Shown: positions 25,145 to 33,645, counted from the first letter of the stretch. The stretch: DNA of 64,000 nucleotides from JBGLNJ01 sp041300525 (GCA_041300525.1 JBGLNJ010000001.1:5022001-5086000), one strand, 5' to 3'. The notes: a model not told the origin generated them from the letters alone. Program-made: numbers and translations.

Positions 25145-25393
25145 ATGAAGGAAAATCAATTGCTTGAACGAATCACGCTTAACCCTCGGGTCATGGTGGG
25201 CAAGCCCGTCATCCGGGGAACGCGGCTGACGGTCGAATACATCCTCAACCTATTGGCCCACGGCGCGACCGAGGCTGAGATTTTGCAAGAGTACGCAGGG
25301 CTGACTCAAGAGGACATTCAAGCCTGTCTGTTGTTTGCTGCCCAATCTTTGGAAAGCGCGCTCTTTATGCCACTGACGATGGAGATGGCCTAA
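25145..25393 (+). CDS. DUF433 family antitoxin
   Basis: 82 residues. ITLNPRVMVGKPVIRGTRL followed by TVEYILNLLAHGATEAEIL is the DUF433 signature (G-K-P-x-I-x-G-T-R then a winged-helix-like segment), and LTQEDIQACLLFAAQSL completes it. GGAGG lies 9 nt upstream of the ATG. The stop codon touches the ATG of the DUF5615 gene (TAAATG). DUF433/DUF5615 pairs are predicted toxin-antitoxin modules in which this partner binds DNA and the PIN-like protein. Confidence 0.85.
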   Translation: MKENQLLERITLNPRVMVGKPVIRGTRLTVEYILNLLAHGATEAEILQEYAGLTQEDIQACLLFAAQSLESALFMPLTMEMA

Positions 25394-25744
25394 ATGCGGT
25401 TCCTCGTAGACGAATGTAGCGGCCCGGTCCTGGCGCGCTGGTTGATTAGTCACGGGCACGACGTCTTTTCCGTGTACGATGAGGCGCGCGGAATGGACGA
25501 CGACGAGATTGTCCAAAAAGCATACGCAGAGAACCGAATCCTGGTCACGAATGACAAAGGTTTTGGAGAACAGGTGTATCGAGCGCAACAGCCGCACAAA
25601 GGTATCATTCTCTTGCGTCTCGACGATGAGCGAGCGGCTAGCAAGATTGAGGTCATGCGGCGGCTTGTTGAGAATTATGCTGACCGGCTGGCGGGTCGTT
25701 TCGTCGTGGTGACAGAGACAAGGGTTCGCTTTGGCCGTCAGTGA
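25394..25744 (+). CDS. DUF5615 PIN-like toxin
   Basis: 116 residues. MRFLVDECSGPVLARWLISH, GHDVFSVYDEARGMDDDEI, NRILVTNDKGFGEQVYR and GIILLRLDDERAASK follow the Mut7-C/PIN-like DUF5615 pattern, with acidic residues at D6-E7, D35-D37 and D54 as candidate metal ligands. It is probably an Mg-dependent RNase kept in check by the DUF433 protein encoded immediately upstream. It starts on the base after the partner's stop codon, so translation should be coupled. Repeat copy 3 begins 27 bp downstream. Confidence 0.85.
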   Translation: MRFLVDECSGPVLARWLISHGHDVFSVYDEARGMDDDEIVQKAYAENRILVTNDKGFGEQVYRAQQPHKGIILLRLDDERAASKIEVMRRLVENYADRLAGRFVVVTETRVRFGRQ

Positions 25745-25770
25745 TTTTCGGCAAGTGTCTGTGCATTCCT

Positions 25771-25888
25771 GGGCCAGCCATTGATGCTGGCCCGGACAAT
25801 CTGCAACAGATTTGCAGACCGCTGCGCGCAAGCGGACGTGGAAGACCTCGCAGGTTTCCAATCCCTGCGAGGTCTGTGTTATGCCGCC
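25771..25888. repeat. Composite multi-hairpin repeat R, copy 3
   Basis: Four perfect stems in a row: GGGCCAGC/GCTGGCCC (25771-25793), TCTGCAA/TTGCAGA, CCGCT/AGCGG, and GACCTCGCAG/CTGCGAGGTC. It ends with CTGTGTTATGCCGCC, as in the other copies, and then runs directly into an RHS-type reading frame. Confidence 0.75.
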
Positions 25889-26287
25889 AACAACCGCCTC
25901 ACCGGCGTGAGCGGTGGAGCCACTGCCAGCTTTGTGTACGATGGCGACGCGCGCGACCGGCTGGTTGACGCCCGGACAAGTCTTTTCGGCAACGGGCAGT
26001 ATACGCAGACCTTTGGTTACGACCTGGCGGGAAATATCATCACCCGCACGGCCAACGTGTTGCAGGCCTATCTGTACAGGCAGCCTCCGGCTCCACCCAC
26101 GCTGCCGCCGATGCCCTACAAGGTGTTCTTCCCCATCATCATGCGGACCGGCGAGAGCTATGGAGTGCCGCCAGCGGCGACGCTGCATCAACCATCACTA
26201 TCGGAGCAGCCTCGTGCCCTTACCCAATGCTCATTATGTCACCAGTTGCCGCTACTTGGTTGTCCAAAGTCCAATCTATCCCCTTGA
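25885..26287 (+). pseudogene. RHS/YD-repeat remnant
   Basis: About 130 codons: NNRLTGVSGGATASFVYDGD, then a disrupted repeat (ARDRLVDART) and FGYDLAGNIITRTANVLQA, followed by a proline stretch and MPYKVFFPIIMRTGES, a short motif also found in other secreted proteins here. There is no start codon of its own; the frame emerges from repeat copy 3. The second half of each YD repeat is out of register, so the gene looks decayed or recombined. Bases 26288-26345 hold nothing I recognise. Confidence 0.6.
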
Positions 26288-26345
26288 TGTTCCCCACGTG
26301 GATTTCATTGCTATCGTCGAAAGAATCATCCGTGGTGAGGCTGGG

Positions 26346-26635
26346 CTACCTCTCCGGGAGGCTGCTAGCGCGAAAAGCGGATTGGCCCCATGGCGCCTTC
26401 ACGTCCTCTAGCGTGCCACGCCACGGGCCGGGTCGCTCTTGTTTAAGCGTGGTGATGGCCGCCGCCCATTGACACGCTTCTTCCGGTGAGGCGCTCAATC
26501 GTTTGCCGACGTAGGTGGCAAAGCAAGTATCGCCTCGGCCGGTCCGACCGGCGAGCGAGCGCGGTATGAAGGGCGCTTGGCAGATGCGCCCGTCGGCGTA
26601 AACCGTCATGCCGGACGATTGGGTGATGACGATTT
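26346..26635 (-). CDS. PfkB-family sugar kinase, C-terminal fragment
   Basis: About 96 residues ending at 26346. MTVYADGRICQAPFIPRSL then GRTGRGDTCFATYVGKRL supplies the PfkB anion-hole and catalytic Asp region (G-x-G-D), and SPEEACQWAAAITTLKQE is the following helix. The N-terminal two thirds are missing; the family resemblance stops upstream at about 26635, where a different signal-peptide gene begins. The substrate (ribose, fructose, nucleoside or similar) cannot be told. Confidence 0.7.
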
Positions 26636-26703
26636 CGCGCGGCTGCCCACGCGGCCAGCATCATCAGGCCCAAACACAGCGCAGCGAATCTGAACCGGCG
26701 CAC
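26636..26703 (-). CDS. N-terminal signal-peptide fragment, possibly a sortase
   Basis: Only about 22 codons: MRRFRFAALCLGLMMLAAWA, a basic n-region and hydrophobic core. It begins 4 bp after the stop of an LPxTG-like protein on the same strand. Genes directly after such small anchored proteins are commonly class D sortases, so that is the best guess. The rest lies beyond a join. Confidence 0.35.
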
Positions 26704-26706
26704 GTT

Positions 26707-27081
26707 TTACCTCGCAGCGCCGCTTCGTCGGTGTATGCCATAGACGCACACCCCGAGCAGGATCAAGACCAGTCCGGCGATCAACCAGAGCATAGAGAAA
26801 TTGGACGATCCTCCCGCCTGCGGCAAAGTCGCGGGCGACGGAGTGGACGCTGGCTCTTTGCCACCGGGCGGCTGGGTCGGTTGCGGCGGCGCAGTGGGCG
26901 CTGCCGGCGTGTCGCGCCCTGGGCCGGGTTCAGGGCGCGGCGGCGCGGGCGTATCCCTGGGCGGTGGGGTGGCCGCGCCTTGCGCCAGGGAGACCTCAGC
27001 AGGCGACAGCGCCAGCGCAAAAACGAAAGCGGCCAGGACGAGCAAGGGCACGGCGTAAAACAGCCTGCGTATTGACTTCAT
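26707..27081 (-). CDS. Small LPxTG-like wall-anchored protein
   Basis: 124 residues. Signal peptide at residues 1-33 (FYAVPLLVLAAFVFALAL), a proline/threonine-rich spacer (PPRDTPAPPRPEPGPGRDTP) and a C-terminal sorting-like signal: LPQAGG, a transmembrane helix (MLWLIAGLVLILLGVCVYGI) and a positive tail HRRSGAAR. This is the layout of a sortase substrate, with A replacing T in LPxTG. The following gene starts 4 bp downstream and may be the sortase. Confidence 0.65.
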   Translation of the reverse strand: MKSIRRLFYAVPLLVLAAFVFALALSPAEVSLAQGAATPPPRDTPAPPRPEPGPGRDTPAAPTAPPQPTQPPGGKEPASTPSPATLPQAGGSSNFSMLWLIAGLVLILLGVCVYGIHRRSGAAR

Positions 27082-27129
27082 TGGGCAACTCCATTACCTG
27101 GCAGGGACGAAAAGTTCGCCCCCATCGGC

Positions 27130-27150
27130 GGACAAGCGGGACGCTTGTCC
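27130..27150. repeat. GGACAAG palindrome (family B)
   Basis: GGACAAGCG and CGCTTGTCC pair perfectly around GGA. The same family occurs at 47398-47424. Confidence 0.5.
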
Positions 27151-27167
27151 TACATCAAGAAAAGGGA

Positions 27168-27199
27168 CTCGCTCCCACCGGTGTGGGAGCGAGTTTTAT
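27168..27199. terminator. Strong bidirectional-looking terminator
   Basis: CTCGCTCCCAC, loop CGGT, GTGGGAGCGAG form a perfect 11-bp stem. TTTTATTG follows on the plus strand and TCCCTTTTCTT on the minus strand. It sits 18 bp past the stop of the Ig/CARDB gene on the minus strand. Confidence 0.7.
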
Positions 27200-27216
27200 T
27201 GTATCACAGTTTTGAC

Positions 27217-29275
27217 TTAGCGGCCCGTGCTCGAAGGCGGAACGCTGGGACGCTTGGGCGGCGCGCCGATCGCGCGCTGAGACTGAGAGGCCGCGCCGCC
27301 GCTAACAGTCACTGTCTGCGGCCCGGCCACATTGTTCTGTTCGTTGGACTCGTACGCTGCGCCATAGGTGGTGGCGTCGTTGAGCGAGTCCACCTGAGCG
27401 TACAGCGTATACGCGCGCGGCGCAGTGAATGTGCCGTCATAGCGGCTGTAGCTGGGCCAGTAGTGCGTGTCGTTATAGTGCAGCGTGACAGATTCATTCA
27501 CGCCCAGTCCACACCACGACCAGACCAGCCCGCCCTCCGAACCGGCGTCGAACCAGCCCTTGTTGATCTCAATAGGCAGCCGCGTTGGATTGATGTACAG
27601 GTCAATCCAGAAGCAGGCGGGCGTGGCCACGTTGCCCTGATTCTTGATGGTGACAGCCACATCGGTCGCCTGGCCCGCGACCGGGTTGGACGGCGTGACG
27701 GTGATCGCGGTGACCGTCAGATCGGGCAACTGCTGACCGCCCTGACTGCGAGCGACGAGCGGCAGGAAGATTTTGTACTTGCCAGGGAAGCTGCCTGGGA
27801 AGTGGACGAGCGTCGTCGTATCGCCGTTTTCGGCGGCCGGCCAGTCTTCGACGTGCCCGGCGTTGTCGGTCGCGCGGCTGCGGAAGTAATAGATTGCATC
27901 AGGCGCGCCGGCGTAGGTGGCTGTGTACACTGCCGAAGTGGCCGTCGTGCGAGTGATCCAGCCGGTCCACTCGCCATTGCCCACTTTGACTTGCGCATCA
28001 TAGTAAGCGATGCCGGAGCCGATGGCTGTGTCGTCGCCGCTCCATTCGACGGTGAAGGCGAACTCGCCCCATTCGGCCGGTGACGTAGCAGTCGAGGTTG
28101 GCGGTGTGGTGTCGTAGATGGTTCGGTCCTTGCCATCCGGGGCGATAGGCTCCGCGTTACCGGCCTCGTCTATTGCTACCGTGGCAAAGTAGTAGTAACC
28201 ATCGCCATGAGTTGGCTCGAACTCAAAAGCGCCACTCTTGAGTACGGAGAAGGGCGTATTAGCCTGTGTAAACACCCCGGTTGCGCCATAGCGATAGAAC
28301 AAGTAAGCGTACTTGGCATCCGCTGCGGCCGTCCAGGTGATCATGATGGGCGATGTGATGGCGTACGCAGGGGCATCCACAGTAGAACTGGATGGGATGT
28401 TGTCAAAGTCAACTGCATCATCGCCGAATCCCGTGGGCGCGGACTCGACGTTGCCCACGTTGTCTACCGCGACAGTGGCAAAGTAGTAGGTGCCAGTGCC
28501 TGACGTTGGAGTGTAGATAAAGCTGCCACTCAATCCCAGCATGACAAGCCCTGTGTTGGTCCATGTCCCAAGGGGTTGGTACTTGACCCACAGGTAGGCC
28601 TGATGCATGCCGCTGCCGCTGTCACTCGCCTGCCAATCAATCACGATCGGCGAGACGTTGGTGGCATTGGCAGCGATGTTGGCTGCAGAGTCCGGCGCGA
28701 TGTTGTCTTGGACAAAGTTGACGGTGGCCATATCGGTCAGGCCCAGCGTATCGGACACGGTAAAGACCACGCCGGGTTGCGTTCCTGCGTTGGCCTCGAC
28801 CGAGTACTGCGCTATCCACGGCGCGGCGGTATCGGCCGGTGGCACATCGCCAAAGGCAGGCGCGCCGGACATGCGGTATGGGTGCGGCTCGCTGAAGGTG
28901 ACGGCCACTGTGAGCGATTGGCCGGCCCCCTCGCCAGCACGGCTGTTAAAGTACACGCTGCCACCGTCGGCGGTCAGGCCGGGATTGTACAAGTAGGTCT
29001 TGTCGGATGTCGCAGTCACGGTCTCGATGGCGGGCGCGGCTGCATCGTAGCTGAAGGTGTTGGCGCCAAAGCTCGCTTCGACGTTGTTCACCTGATCGGT
29101 GGCGCGAGACTGGATGGCATAGGTTTCGCCGTCGGCGGGCGTAAAGTTGATCGCCCACGGATTGGCGCCGGTGGAGCGCAGCCAGGTGGTCGTGCTGACC
29201 CAGGCGGCGCCGGTAAAGTACAGACCATCCGATGCGCGCTGGATCGTGACGTCTCGCGCGAAGGCCGGAGCGCGG
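27217..29275 (-). CDS. Large secreted protein with Ig/fibronectin-like repeats and a CARDB domain, C-terminal fragment
   Basis: About 685 residues. Several beta-sandwich repeats alternate, each with a D-x-A-G-N turn (ATVAVDNVGNVESAP, ATVAIDEAGNAEPIAP, SRATDNAGHVEDWP). Then comes GKYKIFLPLVARSQGG, a motif shared with other secreted proteins here, and a CARDB domain (LPDLTVTAITVTPSNPVAGQ, VAVTIKNQGNVATPAC). These domains bind or display surfaces outside the cell. The N-terminus, signal peptide and any catalytic domain are missing beyond the join near 29275, where the rplU leader begins on the other strand. Confidence 0.75.
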
Positions 29276-29361
29276 CCAGGTAGGTCAGGCCGCTTCTGTT
29301 TGTCTGATAACCGTCGTGGCGTCCCGCGCAGCGGAGACGCGACAACATCGGGGGTGTCATC

Positions 29362-29679
29362 GTGTATGCAGTCTTTCAAGTAGGCGGACAGCAGTTTCGC
29401 GCCGGCCTCGGCGAAAAGCTTCGCGTCGAAGCGTTGCCGCAGCAAATCGGCGATCAAATCGTCTTGGAAAATGTCCTGCTCGTGTCGGACGCGGACCAGT
29501 TGCAGGTGGGCAAGCCCACCGTCGGCGGCGCTCAGGTCAAGGCCACCGTCGTCGAGCAGAGCAAGGGCGAAAAGATCGTCGTGTTCCACTATCGCCCGGG
29601 CGGCAAGCGTCACAAGGTCAGGACGGGGCATCGCCAGAATTACACCTGGCTGCGCGTGGACGAAATTGTAACGGGGTGA
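29362..29679 (+). CDS. rplU: 50S ribosomal protein L21
   Basis: 105 residues, normal length. MYAVFQVGGQQFRAGLGEKL is the conserved L21 start (first codon GTG), and the KGEKIVVFHYRPGGKRHK to GHRQNYTWLRVDEI stretch is the signature. It binds 23S rRNA in the large subunit. rpmA follows after 8 bp, the standard rplU-rpmA order. The 87-bp leader has a GCGTC/GACGC hairpin that might be an autoregulatory site; this is only suggestive. Confidence 0.96.
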   Translation: MYAVFQVGGQQFRAGLGEKLRVEALPQQIGDQIVLENVLLVSDADQLQVGKPTVGGAQVKATVVEQSKGEKIVVFHYRPGGKRHKVRTGHRQNYTWLRVDEIVTG

Positions 29680-29687
29680 GGTGAGAT

Positions 29688-29948
29688 ATGGCACACAAAA
29701 AAGGTGGCGGCAGCGCCAAAAACGGACGCGATAGTCGCGCACAGCGATTGGGCGTCAAGCTGTACGGGGGGCAGGTAGTTCGCTCCGGTGGCATCCTGGT
29801 TCGGCAGCACGGCACGCACATCAAGGCCGGGAAGAATGTGGGCGTGGGCAAGGATTATACCCTGTTCGCCACGATGGATGGCCTGGTCAAATTTGAGCAG
29901 TTGCCGGGTGGGCGCAAGCGTGTAAGCGTCTTGTCCGAATCTGCGTAA
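29688..29948 (+). CDS. rpmA: 50S ribosomal protein L27
   Basis: 86 residues. MAHKKGGGSAKNGRDSRAQR and GVKLYGGQVVRSGGILVRQ are diagnostic of L27, whose N-terminal tail reaches the peptidyl transferase centre. There is no N-terminal extension of the kind removed by Prp protease in Firmicutes. It lies 8 bp after rplU and 76 bp before rpmE. Confidence 0.97.
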   Translation: MAHKKGGGSAKNGRDSRAQRLGVKLYGGQVVRSGGILVRQHGTHIKAGKNVGVGKDYTLFATMDGLVKFEQLPGGRKRVSVLSESA

Positions 29949-30024
29949 GAATTCGGGTGCTATAGCGTCCCTAATGCTCGCCGGGCGGCCTGAACGCCGA
30001 CCCAAGCCGGGCAGGAGAAAAAGA

Positions 30025-30333
30025 ATGAAACAGAATATTCATCCGAAATGGTACCCCGAAGCGCGTGTCACGTGCGCCTGTGGGAATACATGGATGGTCG
30101 GCGCGACCGTCGAAGAGATCCGCACCGACGTTTGCTCCAATTGTCATCCGTTCTTCACCGGGCAATCACGCATCGTGGACACTGAAGGCCAAGTGGACCG
30201 CTTCTACAAGCGCCTGGATCGCGCTGTGACGACGGGCGGCGAAAGCCATGGCAAGCGCGCCCAGCGCCGCAAGGAGCGTCGGGCCATCGTCGAGATCGTT
30301 GACGAAGAACCCTCGGCCGAAGCGGCAGCCTAG
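30025..30333 (+). CDS. rpmE: 50S ribosomal protein L31 (zinc-binding form)
   Basis: 102 residues from ATG at 30025, with GGAG upstream. MKQNIHPKWYPEARVTCACG and DVCSNCHPFFTGQSRIVDTE carry the C-x-C and C-x-x-C zinc ligands of the primary (C+) L31 form. The C-terminal 30 residues form a basic/acidic tail (GKRAQRRKERRAIVEIV), longer than in many species. It follows rpmA and is closed by an intrinsic terminator at 30360. Confidence 0.95.
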   Translation: MKQNIHPKWYPEARVTCACGNTWMVGATVEEIRTDVCSNCHPFFTGQSRIVDTEGQVDRFYKRLDRAVTTGGESHGKRAQRRKERRAIVEIVDEEPSAEAAA

Positions 30334-30359
30334 TCGAGGCAAACAACCGAAATCAACGG

Positions 30360-30390
30360 AAGGGCAGGTCACGCGACTGCCCTTCTTTGC
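30360..30390 (+). terminator. Intrinsic terminator after rpmE
   Basis: AAGGGCAG / CTGCCCTT, a perfect 8-bp stem (30360-30384), followed by CTTTGC. It separates the ribosomal protein genes from tdk. Confidence 0.65.
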
Positions 30391-30408
30391 TATCTTGTGA
30401 GGGTGACG

Positions 30409-30996
30409 ATGGAAATCAGGACGAGCGGGGGCTGGATCGAGTTGATCTGCGGCAGCATGTTCAGCGGCAAGACGGAAGAGCTGATCCGCCGCGTGCGCCG
30501 CGCCAAGATTGCCCGGCAGATGGTGCAGGTGTTCAAGCCGGCCATGGACACGCGCTACACGATGGAGGCCGTCACCTCGCACAACGGCTTGGGCGTAGAC
30601 GCAGTGCCTGTGCAGTCTACTGCCGAAATCGAAAAGCAGATCCGGCCCGAGACGACGGTGGTGGCGATTGACGAGGTGCAGTTCTTTGGCTGGGAGGTCA
30701 CCGACCTGTGCCAAAAGCTGGCCGACCGCGGTGTGCGCGTGATCGCCGCCGGCCTGGACATGGATTTCCGCGGTGAGCCGTTTGGGCCGATGCCGGTGCT
30801 GATGGCGCAGGCCGAAAGCGTGGAAAAGCTGCAAGCCATTTGCGTGGTGTGCGGCAACCCGGCCAGCCGGACGCAGCGGCTCATCAACAGTCAGCCGGCC
30901 GCTTACGACGACCCTATCATCCTCGTCGGCGGGAGCGAGTCTTACGAAGCGCGCTGCCGCAAATGCCATCAGGTCCCGCGCAAGAATCGAGCCTAA
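30409..30996 (+). CDS. tdk: Thymidine kinase (type II, zinc-binding)
   Basis: 195 residues from ATG at 30409; an in-frame GTG at 30397 is less likely. GSMFSGKTEELIRRVRRAK is the P-loop, VVAIDEVQFFGWE the Walker B/lasso base, and a zinc site is formed by CVVCG and CRKC. It phosphorylates thymidine to dTMP in pyrimidine salvage, in the cytoplasm. hpt follows 24 bp later, giving a nucleotide salvage pair after the rplU-rpmA-rpmE group. Confidence 0.95.
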   Translation: MEIRTSGGWIELICGSMFSGKTEELIRRVRRAKIARQMVQVFKPAMDTRYTMEAVTSHNGLGVDAVPVQSTAEIEKQIRPETTVVAIDEVQFFGWEVTDLCQKLADRGVRVIAAGLDMDFRGEPFGPMPVLMAQAESVEKLQAICVVCGNPASRTQRLINSQPAAYDDPIILVGGSESYEARCRKCHQVPRKNRA

Positions 30997-31020
30997 ACTG
31001 CATATTTTATGAGGTTGAGT

Positions 31021-31578
31021 ATGTTGCGGCCTTTCGAAGACTATTTAGGCGAAATCCTCATTTCATCCGAGCAGTTGCAGACGCGCATCGTTGAGTTGGG
31101 CGCGCAGATCAGCGCCGATTACGCCGGCAAAGACTTGCTGCTCGTGTGCATCCTCAAAGGCGGCGTGATGTTTCTGACGGACTTGATGCGCCAGATCACC
31201 GTGCCGCACGCGATCAACTTTATGGCCATCTCGTCCTACGGCGCGGGCAGCCGCGAGTCCACCGGCGCGGTGCGCATTTTGATGGACCTGGAAACCGACA
31301 TCGTGGGGCGGAATGTGCTGCTGGTCGAAGACATCATTGACAGCGGCCATACGCTGAGCTACATCGAGCGGGTGCTGCGCGCGCGCAACCCGTGCAGCTT
31401 GCGCATTTGCGCGCTGCTGGACAAGGCCGAGCGGCGCGAAGTGGATGTGATGCTGGCCTATGTCGGCTTTCAGATTCCTAACAAGTTTGTCTTTGGTTAT
31501 GGGTTGGACCTGGACGAGGTTTATCGCAATTTGCCGTTCATTGGCGTCGTCAAGCCGGGAATGACGATCGAGGGTTAA
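31021..31578 (+). CDS. hpt: Hypoxanthine phosphoribosyltransferase
   Basis: 185 residues from ATG at 31021, with GAGG 7 nt upstream; another ATG at 31009 has no such site. The PRPP-binding motif VLLVEDIIDSGHTLSY, the N-terminal LLLVCILKGGVMFLTDL and the flexible-loop region SSYGAGSRESTGAV are all present. It converts hypoxanthine or guanine plus PRPP to IMP or GMP. A GC-rich terminator follows at once, so the operon probably ends here. Confidence 0.95.
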   Translation: MLRPFEDYLGEILISSEQLQTRIVELGAQISADYAGKDLLLVCILKGGVMFLTDLMRQITVPHAINFMAISSYGAGSRESTGAVRILMDLETDIVGRNVLLVEDIIDSGHTLSYIERVLRARNPCSLRICALLDKAERREVDVMLAYVGFQIPNKFVFGYGLDLDEVYRNLPFIGVVKPGMTIEG

Positions 31579-31583
31579 ATAAA

Positions 31584-31612
31584 TCCCCCCGCAAACGCGG
31601 GGGAGATTTTGT
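31584..31612 (+). terminator. Intrinsic terminator after hpt
   Basis: CCCCCGC, loop AAAC, GCGGGGG, then AGATTTTGTT. It begins 5 bp after the hpt stop codon. Confidence 0.7.
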
Positions 31613-31657
31613 TCAGAATCTTTCACCCTTGCGAGGCTGCAAACCTACGCAAGGTTT

Positions 31658-31885
31658 TTATTTTTTGCGCCGCGTCGCCAGATCGGCCAGCAGCGAAAAG
31701 AACTCGTTCACGCCTTGCGCGGTCAAGGCGCTCGTCTCGAAATACGCATAGCCCAGGCTGCGCGCCCATTCCTCGACTGGCGCCGCCTGCACCTGTCGCT
31801 CCAGGTCAATTTTGTTGCCCACGACGACAAACTGAGCCGTGGGGCAAATGCGCGTGATTTCAGCGTTCCAACGCGGCAGGTTTTC
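31658..31885 (-). CDS. Ras/Rab-like small GTPase, C-terminal fragment
   Basis: About 75 codons with no start codon, ending TAA at 31658. Reading NLPRWNAEITRICPTAQF, then VVVGNKIDLE (G4, N-K-x-D) and YAYFETSALTAQGVNEFF (G5, E-T-S-A), it is the nucleotide-specificity half of a small GTPase, of the kind used with roadblock proteins in bacterial gliding or polarity control. The G1-G3 half is missing beyond the join near 31885. Confidence 0.75.
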   Translation of the reverse strand, partial: ENLPRWNAEITRICPTAQFVVVGNKIDLERQVQAAPVEEWARSLGYAYFETSALTAQGVNEFFSLLADLATRRKK

Positions 31886-32274
31886 CGATGACGACCAGCG
31901 ATGAGGCGCTGGAACTGGCCAAGTCCTTCGGCGAAAAACTAGGCAAGACCATTGTCGTGGCCCGCGACCGTCCCGGCTTTATCGCCAACTTGCTCTTTGT
32001 CCCGTATGCGTTGGATGCTATCCGCTGGCTGGATGCGGGGCTGGCGACCCAAGAGGAAATTGACACGACGATGAAGTTGGGGTTCAACCATCCGATGGGG
32101 CCGTTCACGCTGATGGACTTTGTCGGGCTGGACACGCTGCTTTTTATCGCTGACGCGATGTACGATGAGTTCAAGGATGCCCGCTACGCCGCGCCGCCGC
32201 TCTTGCGACGTATGGTGCTGGCCGGACTGTGGGGGCGCAAGTCGGGCAGGGGGTTCTATACGTATTCCAAGTAA
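31886..32274 (+). CDS. 3-hydroxybutyryl-CoA dehydrogenase, C-terminal fragment
   Basis: About 128 residues, from MTTSDEALELAKSFGEKLGK, where the NAD domain ends, to GFYTYSK. VVARDRPGFIANLLFVPYAL and LGFNHPMGPFTLMDFVGLD are the conserved dimerisation/substrate helices of Hbd/PaaH. The Rossmann domain was lost at the join. The butyryl-CoA type dehydrogenase gene follows 102 bp downstream, consistent with a C4 acyl-CoA pathway. Confidence 0.85.
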
Positions 32275-32289
32275 CGACAGCCGTTCAGT

Positions 32290-32360
32290 AAAGGCTGAGG
32301 GCGGAAGGATGAAGGCGGAATTTGTTGTTCATCCTTCTTCCCTCATCTTTCATCCTTCAA
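32290..32360. repeat. Purine-rich intergenic repeat with inverted copies
   Basis: GGAAGGATGAA near the left edge and repeated TTCATCCTTC words on the right can pair into an imperfect hairpin. The word family resembles the tail repeat at 260-333. It fills most of the spacer before the acyl-CoA dehydrogenase gene. Confidence 0.5.
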
Positions 32361-32376
32361 AGCAAAGGAGCTACGC

Positions 32377-33537
32377 ATGGACCTGCAACTCACTGAAGAA
32401 CACAAAATGATCCGCGACATGGCGCGCGAGTTCGCGCAAAAGGAAATCGCGCCGGTTGCCGCGCATTTTGACGAGACGGGCGAGTTCCCCCACGAGACCA
32501 TCAAAAAGATGGGCGCGCAGGGATTCATGGGCCTCGAGATGCCGGAGGAATACGGCGGGCAGGGCCTCGACACGATGAGCTACGTGCTGGCGATCATCGA
32601 AATCACCAAGGCCGACGCGGCGCACTCGACGGTCATGTCGGTGTGCAACTCGCTGTACTGTCACGGCATCCTCAACTTTGGCACGGAGGAGCAAAAGATC
32701 AAGTACATCACGCCCGTCGCTTCGGGCCTCAAGATCGGCGCGTACAGCTTGACCGAACCGATGTCCGGCTCGGATGCGGGGACGATGAAGACCCGCGCCG
32801 TGCGCAATGGCGATCACTATGTCATCAACGGCGTCAAGTCGTGGGTCACGTCCGGGCCGGTGGCCGACTATTTTGTGTTGTTCGCCATGACGGACCCGGC
32901 CAAAAAGCATCATGGCGTCACGGCATTCCTGATTGACGGCGACCGGCCAGGCTTGATTCGCGGCAAAAAAGAGCCCAAGCTAGGTATCCGCGCCAGCGCC
33001 ACCAGCGAATTGGTCTTTGAGGATTACAAATGCCCGGTCGCAAGTCGCCTGGGCGAAGAAGGCGATGGTTTCAAGATTGCCCTGACGGTGTTGGACGCCG
33101 GACGGATTGGCATTGCATCTCAGGCAGTGGGCATAGCCGAGGCTGCTTTTGAAGCGTCCGTCAAGTACGCCAACGAGCGCGAGGCATTCGGCCAAAAGAT
33201 CGGCCAATTTCAGGGCCTGCAGTGGATGCTGGCAGATATGAAAACGCGCCTCGAAGCGGCTCGGCTGCTCGTCTATCAGGCTGCGCTCAAAGCGACAGAG
33301 AATCATCACAACCCCAGTGTCCGCTACACGCTGGAAGCGTCCATGGCCAAGCTCTATGCCAGCGAGACGGCCATGTGGGTGGCGGAGAAAGCCGTGCAAA
33401 TCCACGGCGGCATGGGCTATAGCAAAGAACTGCCCATCGAGCGATATTTCCGCGACGCCAAGATCACCGAGATTTACGAAGGGACGAGCGAGATTCAGCG
33501 GCTCGTCATCGCGCGCAACGTATTGGGCCGCAAGTAG
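32377..33537 (+). CDS. Acyl-CoA dehydrogenase (butyryl-CoA type)
   Basis: 386 residues, full length. AAAGGAG precedes the ATG by 8 nt. FAD and substrate signatures: GAYSLTEPMSGSDAGTMKT, RIGIASQAVGIAEAAFEASV, AVQIHGGMGYSKELPIERY and the catalytic-glutamate region TEIYEGTSEIQRLVIARN. It oxidises short-chain acyl-CoA to enoyl-CoA, or in anaerobes the reverse, passing electrons to an electron transfer flavoprotein. Together with the Hbd fragment upstream it belongs to a C4 acyl-CoA route. A terminator-like hairpin lies 79 bp downstream. Confidence 0.95.
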   Translation: MDLQLTEEHKMIRDMAREFAQKEIAPVAAHFDETGEFPHETIKKMGAQGFMGLEMPEEYGGQGLDTMSYVLAIIEITKADAAHSTVMSVCNSLYCHGILNFGTEEQKIKYITPVASGLKIGAYSLTEPMSGSDAGTMKTRAVRNGDHYVINGVKSWVTSGPVADYFVLFAMTDPAKKHHGVTAFLIDGDRPGLIRGKKEPKLGIRASATSELVFEDYKCPVASRLGEEGDGFKIALTVLDAGRIGIASQAVGIAEAAFEASVKYANEREAFGQKIGQFQGLQWMLADMKTRLEAARLLVYQAALKATENHHNPSVRYTLEASMAKLYASETAMWVAEKAVQIHGGMGYSKELPIERYFRDAKITEIYEGTSEIQRLVIARNVLGRK

Positions 33538-33616
33538 CCCAACATGTTCTGCCTCGTTTCCAGAAATATGTTAGGATTAAGGTAGGCCGTTGGCCCGGGC
33601 CGCTATCGTCGGGCCA

Positions 33617-33645
33617 GGCCGCTATCTCCATAGCGGCCCTTTTTG
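33617..33645 (+). terminator. Intrinsic terminator after the acyl-CoA dehydrogenase gene
   Basis: GGCCGCTAT, loop CTCC, ATAGCGGCC, then CTTTTT. Perfect 9-bp stem. Confidence 0.75.

Noticed and set aside
24011..25888. Classical integron attC sites in repeat R
   Set aside because: The shared GTTATGC word is only near the GTTRRRY core and there is no matching RYYYAAC partner; no integron integrase is present.
27145..28083. Plus-strand open frame antisense to the Ig/CARDB gene
   Set aside because: Composition is typical of an antisense shadow (Arg/Val/Asp-rich, no motif).
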